DNA of 64,000 bases from Bacillota bacterium (GTDB taxonomy: Bacteria > Bacillota > UBA4882 > UBA8346), in the NCBI GenBank assembly GCA_023429995.1, contig JAEZCE010000045.1, positions 107,617-171,616 of the forward strand. The letters are read 5' to 3'. Below are positions 16,882-24,860 of this stretch, in pieces (the stretch's first letter is position 1; the number at the start of each line of letters is the position of its first letter). The translations under genes and the position numbers were made by a program. Below the pieces are notes generated by a model. That model was not told the DNA's origin. It worked only from the letters and a program-made list of their open reading frames with translations, and did no database searches.

Positions 16882-18888
16882 ATGGATACTGTAATTATCG
16901 ATAATCAAGTCGTAGAGATTAACGGCGCCAAAACTCTATTGGAGCTAATCCGGAAAGCCGGGATTGACGTTCCAACATTTTGTTACAATTCCGAACTAAG
17001 CATTTACGGTGCTTGCCGGATGTGTGTAGTTGAACAAGAAGGCCGTGGTATTATGGCCTCATGTTCTACTCCTCCGGTACCCGGAATGAAGATTTTTACC
17101 AATAGCCCGCGGGTTCAGCGGATTCGCCGGACTGTCCTTGAATTATTATTGGCCAATCATGACCGGGATTGTACTACCTGTGAAAAGAACGGGCATTGTA
17201 AATTACAGGAGTTGGCCAACCGTTACGGAGTCCGGAAGGTCCGTTTTGGAGAACGCGATGTTAAATTGCCAATTGATGATGCCGGGACTTCTATTGTTCG
17301 AAATCCCAATAAATGTATTCTTTGCGGTGATTGTGTCCGGACTTGTTCTGAAGTCCAAGGCATTGGGATTTTAGACTTTACCAACCGCGGTTCAAAAGTC
17401 CAGGTTACACCGGCATTCGGCAAATCCATATCCGAGGTGGAGTGTGTCAATTGCGGCCAGTGCAGCGCAGTCTGCCCCACAGGCGCCCTCACCATTAAGT
17501 TGGAGGTTGATAAAGCCTGGGATGCCATCAATCAAAAAGAGAAATTGGTTGTAGTCCAAGTGGCGCCGGCTGTCCGGGTTGCGCTCGGTGAAGAATTCGG
17601 TTTACCGGCTGGTGAAATCGTTACCGGTAAAATGGTTGCTGCTTTGAAACGATTGGGTTTTGATAAGGTATTTGATACCACCATTGCAGCAGACTTAACG
17701 ATTATGGAGGAAGCCACTGAGTTTCTGGAACGGTTTAAAAAAGGAGACCGGTTGCCGCAATTCACATCTTGTTGCCCGGCCTGGGTAAAATACGCTGAGC
17801 ATAATGAGCCGGAGTACTTGGATAACTTGTCTTCCTGCCGTTCGCCGCAACAAATGTTCGGTTCCATGGTAAAACGTTATTGGGCGAAAGAACTTGGTAA
17901 AGAGGCCAAAGACATTTTTGTTGTTTCAATTATGCCTTGTACGGCAAAGAAATTTGAGCGGACCAGGCCGGAATTCAGTACCGATGGTGTTCCTGACGTA
18001 GATTTGGTTCTTACAACCCAGGAACTTGCGCAAATGATTCGTGAATCCGGTTTGGTATTTGATAATATTGAAACCGAAGCGTTTGATACCCCATTTGGGT
18101 TTGGCACCGGCGCCGGAGTTATCTTCGGGGCATCCGGTGGTGTGGCGGAAGCTTCACTTCGTGCCGCTTATGAGGCACTGACCGGCGAAGAACTGGAACA
18201 GGTCAATTTTGAAGCGGTCCGTGGATTTAAAGGTCTCAAGGAATTCAGTGTAATGATCAAAGGCAATGAGATTAAAGTCGCAGTTGTTCAGGGCCTGGCC
18301 AATGCCAAGAAATTGTTAACCAAAATCAAATCGGGAGAAGCAAGATATGATTTGATAGAAGTGATGGCTTGCCCCGGTGGATGCATCGGTGGAGCCGGAC
18401 AACCGATTGCGGCAACCACTGATATCAAAAAGGCAAGGGCGAAAGGGATTTATAATGCCGATAAACTTTCCCAACTTCGGAAATCGCAGGATAATCCGGT
18501 AGTGGCCAAGTTTTATGACAAATGGCTTAAAAAACCCAACAGTGAAGAAGCGCATCATAGCTTGCATACTCATTATGCCAATCGTGCCAGAATTACCGGT
18601 GAAGATATCGAAATTTTGAAGAGTGAACAAAACAACAAAATGGATATCGCAGTTTGTGTGGGTACTTGTTGTTACCTGAACGGTTCTTATGATACCCTTA
18701 AAGAGTTCACTCGTCAGGCCGATGAAGCCGGAGTCAAAGATAAAGTCAATCTTCATGCCACATTTTGTTTGGAAAGTTGTAAGCAAAGCCCCTCCATCCG
18801 GATTAATGAAGAAGTGATTGATGGAGTTTCGGCCGACAAAGTCTCTAAAGTATTCAAAGACAAGGTATTGAATAAGTTAGGGAAATAA
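16882..18888 (+). CDS. hydA: Bifurcating [FeFe] hydrogenase catalytic subunit HydA with fused C-terminal ferredoxin (module 1)
   Basis: A 668-aa group A [FeFe] hydrogenase. N-terminal [2Fe-2S] domain (CYNSELSIYGACRMC), the His-ligated cluster segment (HDRDCTTCEKNGHC), two 4Fe-4S motifs (CILCGDCVRTC, CVNCGQCSAVCP), then the H-cluster motifs TSCCPAWV, MPCTAKK and MACPGGCIGGAGQP, all canonical for catalysis. Residues about 590-668 are an extra thioredoxin-like [2Fe-2S] ferredoxin (VCVGTCCYLNGS, CLESCKQ), which in module 2 is a separate overlapping gene (28427). The catalytic subunit makes or oxidises H2 in the cytoplasm using HydB/HydC. Confidence 0.94.
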   Translation: MDTVIIDNQVVEINGAKTLLELIRKAGIDVPTFCYNSELSIYGACRMCVVEQEGRGIMASCSTPPVPGMKIFTNSPRVQRIRRTVLELLLANHDRDCTTCEKNGHCKLQELANRYGVRKVRFGERDVKLPIDDAGTSIVRNPNKCILCGDCVRTCSEVQGIGILDFTNRGSKVQVTPAFGKSISEVECVNCGQCSAVCPTGALTIKLEVDKAWDAINQKEKLVVVQVAPAVRVALGEEFGLPAGEIVTGKMVAALKRLGFDKVFDTTIAADLTIMEEATEFLERFKKGDRLPQFTSCCPAWVKYAEHNEPEYLDNLSSCRSPQQMFGSMVKRYWAKELGKEAKDIFVVSIMPCTAKKFERTRPEFSTDGVPDVDLVLTTQELAQMIRESGLVFDNIETEAFDTPFGFGTGAGVIFGASGGVAEASLRAAYEALTGEELEQVNFEAVRGFKGLKEFSVMIKGNEIKVAVVQGLANAKKLLTKIKSGEARYDLIEVMACPGGCIGGAGQPIAATTDIKKARAKGIYNADKLSQLRKSQDNPVVAKFYDKWLKKPNSEEAHHSLHTHYANRARITGEDIEILKSEQNNKMDIAVCVGTCCYLNGSYDTLKEFTRQADEAGVKDKVNLHATFCLESCKQSPSIRINEEVIDGVSADKVSKVFKDKVLNKLGK

Positions 18889-19070
18889 ATAGCTAGCTAA
18901 GGAGTCAGAATTAGAAACCAGAAGTCGGAAACAGAGACCGGTTTGGAGATAGCCAGCACGATGTCTGAATTATACCGAAGGTGTAGCAGATTGCGATGGA
19001 TATTTCCGGATACGATTCCTCGGTTTCCGGCTTTTGTTTTTTTACTTTGTTAAAAAAGCGGGTGATCGTT

Positions 19071-19703
19071 TTGAGTGAATCCATGATACAGGTTCCCAAA
19101 TTTACCTTAAAACGCCTGCCTCATTATTACCGGTTTGTGTGTGAATGTGCCGAGCATGGATTGGAATATGTTTCCTCCGAAGAGATGGCAAAAGCTGTCC
19201 AAATCAATGCTGTCCAAATTCGCAGAGATTTAATGCTTTTTGACGCTCTGGGTACACCGGGTGTTGGTTATCATGTAGAGGAATTAAAAAATAACTTGGA
19301 AGAAATCCTGGGACTCAAAAATGTGAATGAAGCGGTTTTGATTGGAGTTGGGAAATTGGGCCGCGCGATGATCGATTACCCGGGTTTTAAGCGTTATGGA
19401 CTTCGTATTGTAGCCCTATTTGATAATGAGCCTCACGTGATAGGGACCAAGATCAATGGTTGTCAAATATTTTCTATATCAGAACTTGATCATATTGTTG
19501 GACGCCTCAATATCAGGGTAGGTATCATTACTGTACCGGCCCCTTCAGCTCAAAACGCTGCCGAGCGATTGATTGATTCGGGCATCAAGGCCATTTGGAA
19601 TTTTGCACCGGTTATGATTCAGGTCCCGGATGATGTAGTTGTTCGTAATGAAGATTTAGCTGTGGGGCTGGCCACGTTATGCCATTTTATTGCTGGGAAA
19701 TGA
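19071..19703 (+). CDS. rex: Redox-sensing repressor Rex (copy 1)
   Basis: A 210-aa Rex protein. The winged helix lies at about residues 8-80 (TLKRLPHYYRF, VSSEEMAKAVQINAVQIRRDLM), followed by a Rossmann NAD(H) domain (VLIGVGKLGRAMIDY, GxGxxG-like) and the conserved GIKAIWNFAPV segment. TTG 19071 is chosen as start because it gives the usual Rex length and follows GGTGAT; the open frame to 18996 adds sequence foreign to the family. It senses NADH/NAD+ and represses fermentative genes. Matching operators lie before 10991, adhE, hydC2 and the alcohol dehydrogenase. A half-site (TTTGTTAAAAAAG) lies just upstream. Confidence 0.9.
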   Translation: MSESMIQVPKFTLKRLPHYYRFVCECAEHGLEYVSSEEMAKAVQINAVQIRRDLMLFDALGTPGVGYHVEELKNNLEEILGLKNVNEAVLIGVGKLGRAMIDYPGFKRYGLRIVALFDNEPHVIGTKINGCQIFSISELDHIVGRLNIRVGIITVPAPSAQNAAERLIDSGIKAIWNFAPVMIQVPDDVVVRNEDLAVGLATLCHFIAGK

Positions 19704-19827
19704 ATGAATTTTTAAATGTTGCATCGGTAAGTCATAGATATGTCTCTAAAGATTTCCATCGATTCTTTCCATTTTGATTGGACCGTATAGGCGTATTTAT
19801 GAGATTTGGCAGAGTTTTTATCACACT

Positions 19828-19932
19828 TTGTAAAAAAAATCACAAATAATCTTTACAAAAATATCAATCTGGGGTACAATAATGGCAGACGGGAAGTTAT
19901 TTTTTTAACAATGATTGTTAAAAGTTTAACAA
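19828..19932 (+). promoter_or_regulatory. adhE promoter with two flanking Rex operators
   Basis: A consensus-like promoter TTTACA (19852-19857), 17-nt spacer, TACAAT (19875-19880) is flanked by Rex-type palindromes TTGTAAAAAAAATCACAA (19828-19845) and TTGTTAAAAGTTTAACAA (19915-19932). The downstream site would lie about 30-50 nt into the transcript. This fits NADH-derepressed expression of the bifunctional alcohol dehydrogenase. Boundaries are read by eye. The remaining 345-base gap shows nothing else. Confidence 0.75.
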
Positions 19933-20049
19933 ATAAAGTGTTGCCGCATATGATAATTGCGGATGTACATATTATTGAGAGCCTAATGATTTTGTTTTAT
20001 CGATGGATATCAAAGTCTTGCCAGAGTCAAATAAAAGGAGGTTTGAACG

Positions 20050-22656
20050 ATGGAGAAAAAAGAATTGACGAAACAGGTAAATCCGGATGGAAAAGCCGAT
20101 GCCAGCCGGCAGGTTGACGAATTGGTACAGCGAGCAATGATAGCCAGGGACAAATTTATGAGCTATGATCAACCAAAAATTGATGCCATTGTAAAAGCAA
20201 TGGCCCTGGCCGGAATCGACAAACATATGGAATTGGCCAGACAAGCGGTAGATGAAACCGGTATGGGTGTCTATGAAGATAAAATTACCAAAAATCTTTT
20301 TTCCACTGAAGAAGTCTATCATAATATTAAAAAGGAAAAAACAGTGGGAGTAATCGAAGAGAATGTGGAAGAAGGATTTATGAAAGTGGCGGAACCCATC
20401 GGCGTGATCGCCGGAGTTACTCCCGTAACCAATCCTACTTCCACCACGATGTTTAAAAGCTTAATCAGTGTAAAGACCCGGAATCCAATTATTTTCAGCT
20501 TTCATCCCAAAGCCATCAAATCAAGTATTGCTGCGGCTAAAGTAATGTTGGAAGCGGCAGTTGCTGCAGGGGCTCCTGAAAATTGTATTGGATGGATTGA
20601 AAAACCTTCCATTGAAGCAACGAATCTTTTAATGAATCATCCTGGAATCAGTATTGTCTTGGCAACTGGAGGGACTAACATGGTGCAAGCCGCTTATTCG
20701 TGTGGGAAACCGGCGTTGGGTGTCGGCCCTGGGAATGTACCCTGCTACATTGAAAAAACTGCCAATATCAAACGGGCCGTAACCGACTTAATTTTAAGCA
20801 AAACTTTTGATAACGGCACAATTTGTGCTTCCGAGCAGTCGATAGTTGTAGATAGAGAAGTCGCTGAAAAAGTTAAATCCTTAATGACGGAGTATGGTTG
20901 CTACTTCCTAAAACCTGATGAGATTGACCGTTTATCGAAGGTAGCTATTGATTCAACCCATGATTGTATGAATGCCGTGGTTGTAGGGCAACCGGCGAGT
21001 AAAATTGCAGAGATTGCCGGAATAAAAGTACCCTCCCACACAAAGATTCTAGTGGCGGAACTTGAAGGGGTCGGGCCGGAATATCCGCTCTCCCGGGAAA
21101 AACTCAGTCCTATTTTGGCCTTTTATGTAGTTGAAGATTATCACGAAGGAATCAAACGCTGCGAGCAAATTACTGAATTCGGGGGACTCGGTCATTCGGC
21201 AGTGCTCCATTCGGAAAACGAGGCAATAATTGATGAATTTGCAAACCGTTTGCGCACCGGCCGTTTATTAATCAATTCACCATCCTCCCACGGAGCTATC
21301 GGAGATCTTTATAATACCAACACCCCTTCGTTGACGCTGGGTTGCGGTTCCATGGGCCATAATTCAACCACCGATAATGTTAGTGTCCGGAATCTCCTTA
21401 ACATCAAACGGGTCGCCCTCCGGCGTGACCGGATGAAATGGTTCAAGGTTCCGCCCAAGATTTATTTTGAGTATGGGTCATTACAATATTTGAGTAAGAT
21501 CAAAGGCAAGAAAGCTTTCATTGTCACGGATCCATATATGGTCAAATTGAATTTCGCCGATAAGATAACCTATCAATTAGAAAAAGTCGGGATTGATTAT
21601 CGGATCTTTTCTGATGTGGAACCGGATCCTTCAGTGGAAACGGTGATGAATGGAGTTAAGGAGCTCAATACCTATCAGCCGGATTTAATCATTGCGCTTG
21701 GTGGTGGGTCGGCCATTGATGCCGCGAAAGGTATGTGGCTATTCTACGAACATCCCGATACTGAATTCGAGTCTTTGCGATTAAAATTTGCCGATATCCG
21801 TAAACGAGCCTTCAAATTCCCGGATTTGGGAAAGAAAGCTACTTTTGTGGCGATACCGACAACTTCCGGCACAGGCTCCGAAGTAACCGCATTTGCTGTT
21901 ATTACCGATAAAAAGCGAAATATTAAATATCCATTGGCTGATTATGAGTTAACCCCGGATATCGCAATCATTGACCCGGAACTGGTGCTGTCAGTTCCCC
22001 AGTCGGTTACGGCAGACACCGGAATGGATGTTTTAACCCACGCGCTAGAGGCCTATGTATCGGTAATGGCCTCCGATTATACCGACGCGCTGGCCGAAAA
22101 AGCGGTTAAACTCGTTTTTGAATATTTACCGAGGGCCTATAAAGACGGTCATGATAAAGTAGCCCGGGAAAAAATGCATAATGCTTCCTGTATTGCCGGG
22201 ATGGCTTTTACGAACGCTTTTTTAGGAGTAAATCATGGCATGGCCCATATTTTAGGCGGAAAGTTTCATATTCCCCACGGCCGGGCCAATGCGATATTGT
22301 TACCCTATGTGATTCAGTATAATGCTCAACCGCCGACAAAATTTGCGGCTTTTCCACAGTATGAATATCCGATGGCTGGTGAAAGGTATGCTGCGATTGC
22401 AAAAATGTTAGGGCTTCCCGCTTCAACCACTCAGGAAGGAGTCGCCAGTTTGGTGAATGCTATTAAGGATTTAATGAAGCAGGTCAACATCCCGTTGACT
22501 TTAGCTGAATCAGGTGTCAATGCCAAAGCCTTTGAAAAAGAATTGCGGGAGATGGCTGATATCGCATTCAATGACCAAACCACTGGCACCAATCCAAGGA
22601 TGCCGTTGGTTTCGGAGATTGAAGCCATTTATCGGGAAGCTTTTGGAAAGTCTTAA
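20050..22656 (+). CDS. adhE: Bifunctional acetaldehyde-CoA/alcohol dehydrogenase AdhE
   Basis: An 868-aa protein of standard AdhE length. The N-terminal aldehyde dehydrogenase half (about 1-440) contains the catalytic Cys in FDNGTICASEQS (about residue 257). The C-terminal iron-dependent alcohol dehydrogenase half (about 460-868) has ALGGGSAIDAAK and metal-binding histidines in GMDVLTHALEAY, NHGMAHILGGKFHIPHGR. It reduces acetyl-CoA to ethanol with 2 NADH. Ribosome site AAAGGAGG precedes ATG 20050. It is transcribed alone between Rex-type operators and a strong terminator, so it is likely a Rex target. Confidence 0.96.
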   Translation: MEKKELTKQVNPDGKADASRQVDELVQRAMIARDKFMSYDQPKIDAIVKAMALAGIDKHMELARQAVDETGMGVYEDKITKNLFSTEEVYHNIKKEKTVGVIEENVEEGFMKVAEPIGVIAGVTPVTNPTSTTMFKSLISVKTRNPIIFSFHPKAIKSSIAAAKVMLEAAVAAGAPENCIGWIEKPSIEATNLLMNHPGISIVLATGGTNMVQAAYSCGKPALGVGPGNVPCYIEKTANIKRAVTDLILSKTFDNGTICASEQSIVVDREVAEKVKSLMTEYGCYFLKPDEIDRLSKVAIDSTHDCMNAVVVGQPASKIAEIAGIKVPSHTKILVAELEGVGPEYPLSREKLSPILAFYVVEDYHEGIKRCEQITEFGGLGHSAVLHSENEAIIDEFANRLRTGRLLINSPSSHGAIGDLYNTNTPSLTLGCGSMGHNSTTDNVSVRNLLNIKRVALRRDRMKWFKVPPKIYFEYGSLQYLSKIKGKKAFIVTDPYMVKLNFADKITYQLEKVGIDYRIFSDVEPDPSVETVMNGVKELNTYQPDLIIALGGGSAIDAAKGMWLFYEHPDTEFESLRLKFADIRKRAFKFPDLGKKATFVAIPTTSGTGSEVTAFAVITDKKRNIKYPLADYELTPDIAIIDPELVLSVPQSVTADTGMDVLTHALEAYVSVMASDYTDALAEKAVKLVFEYLPRAYKDGHDKVAREKMHNASCIAGMAFTNAFLGVNHGMAHILGGKFHIPHGRANAILLPYVIQYNAQPPTKFAAFPQYEYPMAGERYAAIAKMLGLPASTTQEGVASLVNAIKDLMKQVNIPLTLAESGVNAKAFEKELREMADIAFNDQTTGTNPRMPLVSEIEAIYREAFGKS

Positions 22657-22762
22657 GCGGAAGCAATTTTTTAGAACAAAATGATGGACGTTTCAATCTG
22701 AGGTATCGATTTTTGATTGGGGTTTTTGTATCAAAGCAAACGGGGTGTTTAGAAAGTTTCTT

Positions 22763-22806
22763 CAACTCAAAGTTCCTGTCGGGTAGGAATTTTGAGTTGT
22801 TTTTTG
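22763..22806 (+). terminator. Intrinsic terminator of adhE
   Basis: A 15-bp stem (CAACTCAAAGTTCCT / AGGAATTTTGAGTTG with one G-U pair), 7-nt loop, followed by TTTTTT. Confidence 0.9.
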
Positions 22807-22833
22807 TAGAAGAATGAAAAAATGGAGGGCAAC

Positions 22834-23397
22834 ATGGAGCCGAAAATACTATTTATTAATTTTAAAAGCGATGAGGCTCAAGAATGTATTCAATATGTAA
22901 AAGATAATCTGGAAGTGAAAGTCGATTGTCAACTTTGCAGTATTAAAGAATATGAAAGAAAAATGCTCATCATTGATCCAGAATGGGTTTTTATCGATAT
23001 TGATTTAGAAAATCATCAACTTTCCGAAATCGTTCATAAGACCAAAGCTGAAAAATCAATTCAGGAAATTATCAGCATTTGGGAAACCGATCGGTTTGTC
23101 GTTTTAAGACCCGAAGAAATCATTTACTGCTACACAACGGATCGAAAAACTACCATCAAAACCAAAGATAGGGAATATTTCAGCCTGAACACTTTGGCCA
23201 GTTTTGAACAAAAACTTGGGAAATGTGGTTTTTTTCGGACCCATAAGAGTTTTTTGGTAAATCAGAATTATATCAAAGAAATTGTACCATGGTTTAATCA
23301 TACCTATAATTTAGTGATGAATTATTATGAGCACGACGAAGTACCTGTTAGCCGTACCTATTTAAAAGAGTTTAAACAGCGGATGGGTATTGAATAG
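22834..23397 (+). CDS. LytTR-domain DNA-binding regulator
   Basis: 187 aa from ATG 22834, set by TGGAGGG 5 nt upstream. The C-terminal 100 residues form a LytTR domain (LRPEEIIYCYTTDRKTTIKT, FFRTHKSFLVNQNYIKEI, PVSRTYLKEFKQRM), a beta-type DNA-binding fold. The N-terminal 85 residues (ILFINFKSDEAQECIQYVKD, WVFIDIDLENH) lack a clear receiver phosphorylation pocket and contain two cysteines (VDCQLCS) that might be redox-active, which is speculative. It follows adhE but is cut off by the terminator. The last base adjoins the convergent YbaK-type gene. Target genes unknown. Confidence 0.8.
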   Translation: MEPKILFINFKSDEAQECIQYVKDNLEVKVDCQLCSIKEYERKMLIIDPEWVFIDIDLENHQLSEIVHKTKAEKSIQEIISIWETDRFVVLRPEEIIYCYTTDRKTTIKTKDREYFSLNTLASFEQKLGKCGFFRTHKSFLVNQNYIKEIVPWFNHTYNLVMNYYEHDEVPVSRTYLKEFKQRMGIE

Positions 23398-23949
23398 TTA
23401 AATCTCAACCAGGTTCGGCAGGTGTCCCGTTGCCGGTAAAAATTTATCGATGAGATCGGAGGTTTTGATTTTTAGACTGGAAGTGTTGATGCAAGGGTGA
23501 CATCCTATATATTCGAGATTTAAAACTTCTTTATCAATCAGTAACTTAACACAGTGATGATGATCATTCATTAATCCTAATACACTGACAGAACCAGGCG
23601 TGATATTTAAATATTTTTCCATATAGGTAGCATCGGCAAAGGACAAGCGGGATGAATGAATCTGTCTGGACAGATCCTTCGTTTGCAACTTTTTATGGCC
23701 CGATATCATGAATAAGTAAAAATCCGTTTTTGCTGAATTGCACAGGAAAAGATTTTTGCAGATTTGGATTTTTAGGATCATTTCAACTTCGTGGCATACT
23801 TCAATGGAAGCAGTAGGTTCATGGTCCAGACGAAGATAGGGGATTTGCAGTTTATCCAGTAAAGTATAGACGGCCATTTCCTTTTGAAGGCGATTATTGT
23901 CCTCGGGCCGGGTTGTGTAAATTGTCGGATCAATTTTAATGGTTTCCAT
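23398..23949 (-). CDS. YbaK/ProX-type aminoacyl-tRNA deacylase
   Basis: A 183-aa YbaK/EbsC-domain protein resembling the ProX/PrdX trans-editing proteins that hydrolyse mis-charged Ala- or Cys-tRNAPro. Family marks include the N-terminal VYTLLDKLQIPYLRLDHEPTAS, the active-site lysine region CNSAKTDFYLFMISGHKKL, and GSVSVLGLMND. An AGAGGT site precedes ATG 23949. It converges on the LytTR gene with no spacing. Substrate specificity cannot be assigned from sequence. Confidence 0.8.
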   Translation of the reverse strand: METIKIDPTIYTTRPEDNNRLQKEMAVYTLLDKLQIPYLRLDHEPTASIEVCHEVEMILKIQICKNLFLCNSAKTDFYLFMISGHKKLQTKDLSRQIHSSRLSFADATYMEKYLNITPGSVSVLGLMNDHHHCVKLLIDKEVLNLEYIGCHPCINTSSLKIKTSDLIDKFLPATGHLPNLVEI

Positions 23950-24248
23950 AAGACCTCTTGTAATTTGCTAACAACAATAATTTCAAGGAGCGGATATATC
24001 TGTTTCAAAAATTTATTATATGCCTCTTTCAAATCAAACACAATAATCGTCATTGTTAGTGAAGGGGTTTCTCGAAAAAAATCGTTCAACCGTGATTGTA
24101 TGATTTTACCATATCGTTCCCAACTTTTCAGAAATTTCAACGTTGCATCAAATTTTTTCGGTTCTACAACTTATAATTCACTTTTTGCATTTTAGTTTTT
24201 AAATGAAGCATTTCGTTCCTAAATAATTGCAAATTAAAATAACAAAGA

Positions 24249-24276
24249 TTGTTATTTATTTGACAAAGTTTATAAT
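24249..24276 (+). promoter_or_regulatory. hydCBA-2 promoter with embedded Rex operator
   Basis: TTGTTATTTATTTGACAA (24249-24266) is a Rex-type palindrome whose first six bases can serve as a -35 (TTGTTA), followed by a 16-nt spacer and TATAAT (24271-24276). Repressor binding would block the polymerase directly. Nearly the same block, including the flanking AACAAAGA, is found on the minus strand at 42873-42906 and in related form at 32428-32455. The rest of the 420-base gap (23950-24368) shows no gene. Confidence 0.78.
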
Positions 24277-24368
24277 AAAAGATAACAAGATACAAGTCCA
24301 AAATGGCCAATGGTGTGTACATTTGTTAGTCTTTATCAATCACAAAATCTTGAAATAGGGGATGTTCG

Positions 24369-24860
24369 ATGAATAGAACTTTCGATTATGCCTTGGTTGA
24401 TCAGATTATTGACGAGTATAGGGGTGAGTCGCGGGCGATTATCGCAATTTTGCAAGATATTCAAGAGCAGTATCATTATTTGCCTAAGGAGTGTTTTCCG
24501 CATTTATCGAAGCGACTGAAGCTCAGTAAAGCCCAAATATTTAGTGTGGCGACATTTTATGAAAATTTTTCATTGGAACCCAAGGGCAAATATGTGATCA
24601 AGGTTTGCGACGGAACAGCCTGCCATGTAAGAAAATCAATTCCGATTTTAAATCGTTTACGGAATGAACTCGGGCTTTCAGAGCACAAAAAGACGACCGA
24701 TGATTTATCATTTACCGTAGAAACGGTGTCGTGTTTGGGAGCGTGCGGGTTAGCCCCGGTCTTAACGGTAAACGATAAAGTTTACCCAGCAATGACACCC
24801 GATAAAGCGGCAGAACTTTTGACGAAGTTGAAGGAGGAAAATACAAATGCTGAAAAGTAG
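24369..24860 (+). CDS. hydC: Bifurcating [FeFe] hydrogenase NuoE-like subunit HydC (module 2)
   Basis: 163 aa, paralogous to the protein at 14476, with the same [2Fe-2S] ligands in CDGTACHVRKS and SCLGACGLAP and the helix LQDIQEQYHYLPKE. ATG 24369 is preceded by AGGGGATG. It overlaps hydB2 by 14 nt. It is the first gene of the second trimeric hydrogenase operon, directly downstream of a Rex-controlled promoter. Confidence 0.9.
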   Translation: MNRTFDYALVDQIIDEYRGESRAIIAILQDIQEQYHYLPKECFPHLSKRLKLSKAQIFSVATFYENFSLEPKGKYVIKVCDGTACHVRKSIPILNRLRNELGLSEHKKTTDDLSFTVETVSCLGACGLAPVLTVNDKVYPAMTPDKAAELLTKLKEENTNAEK

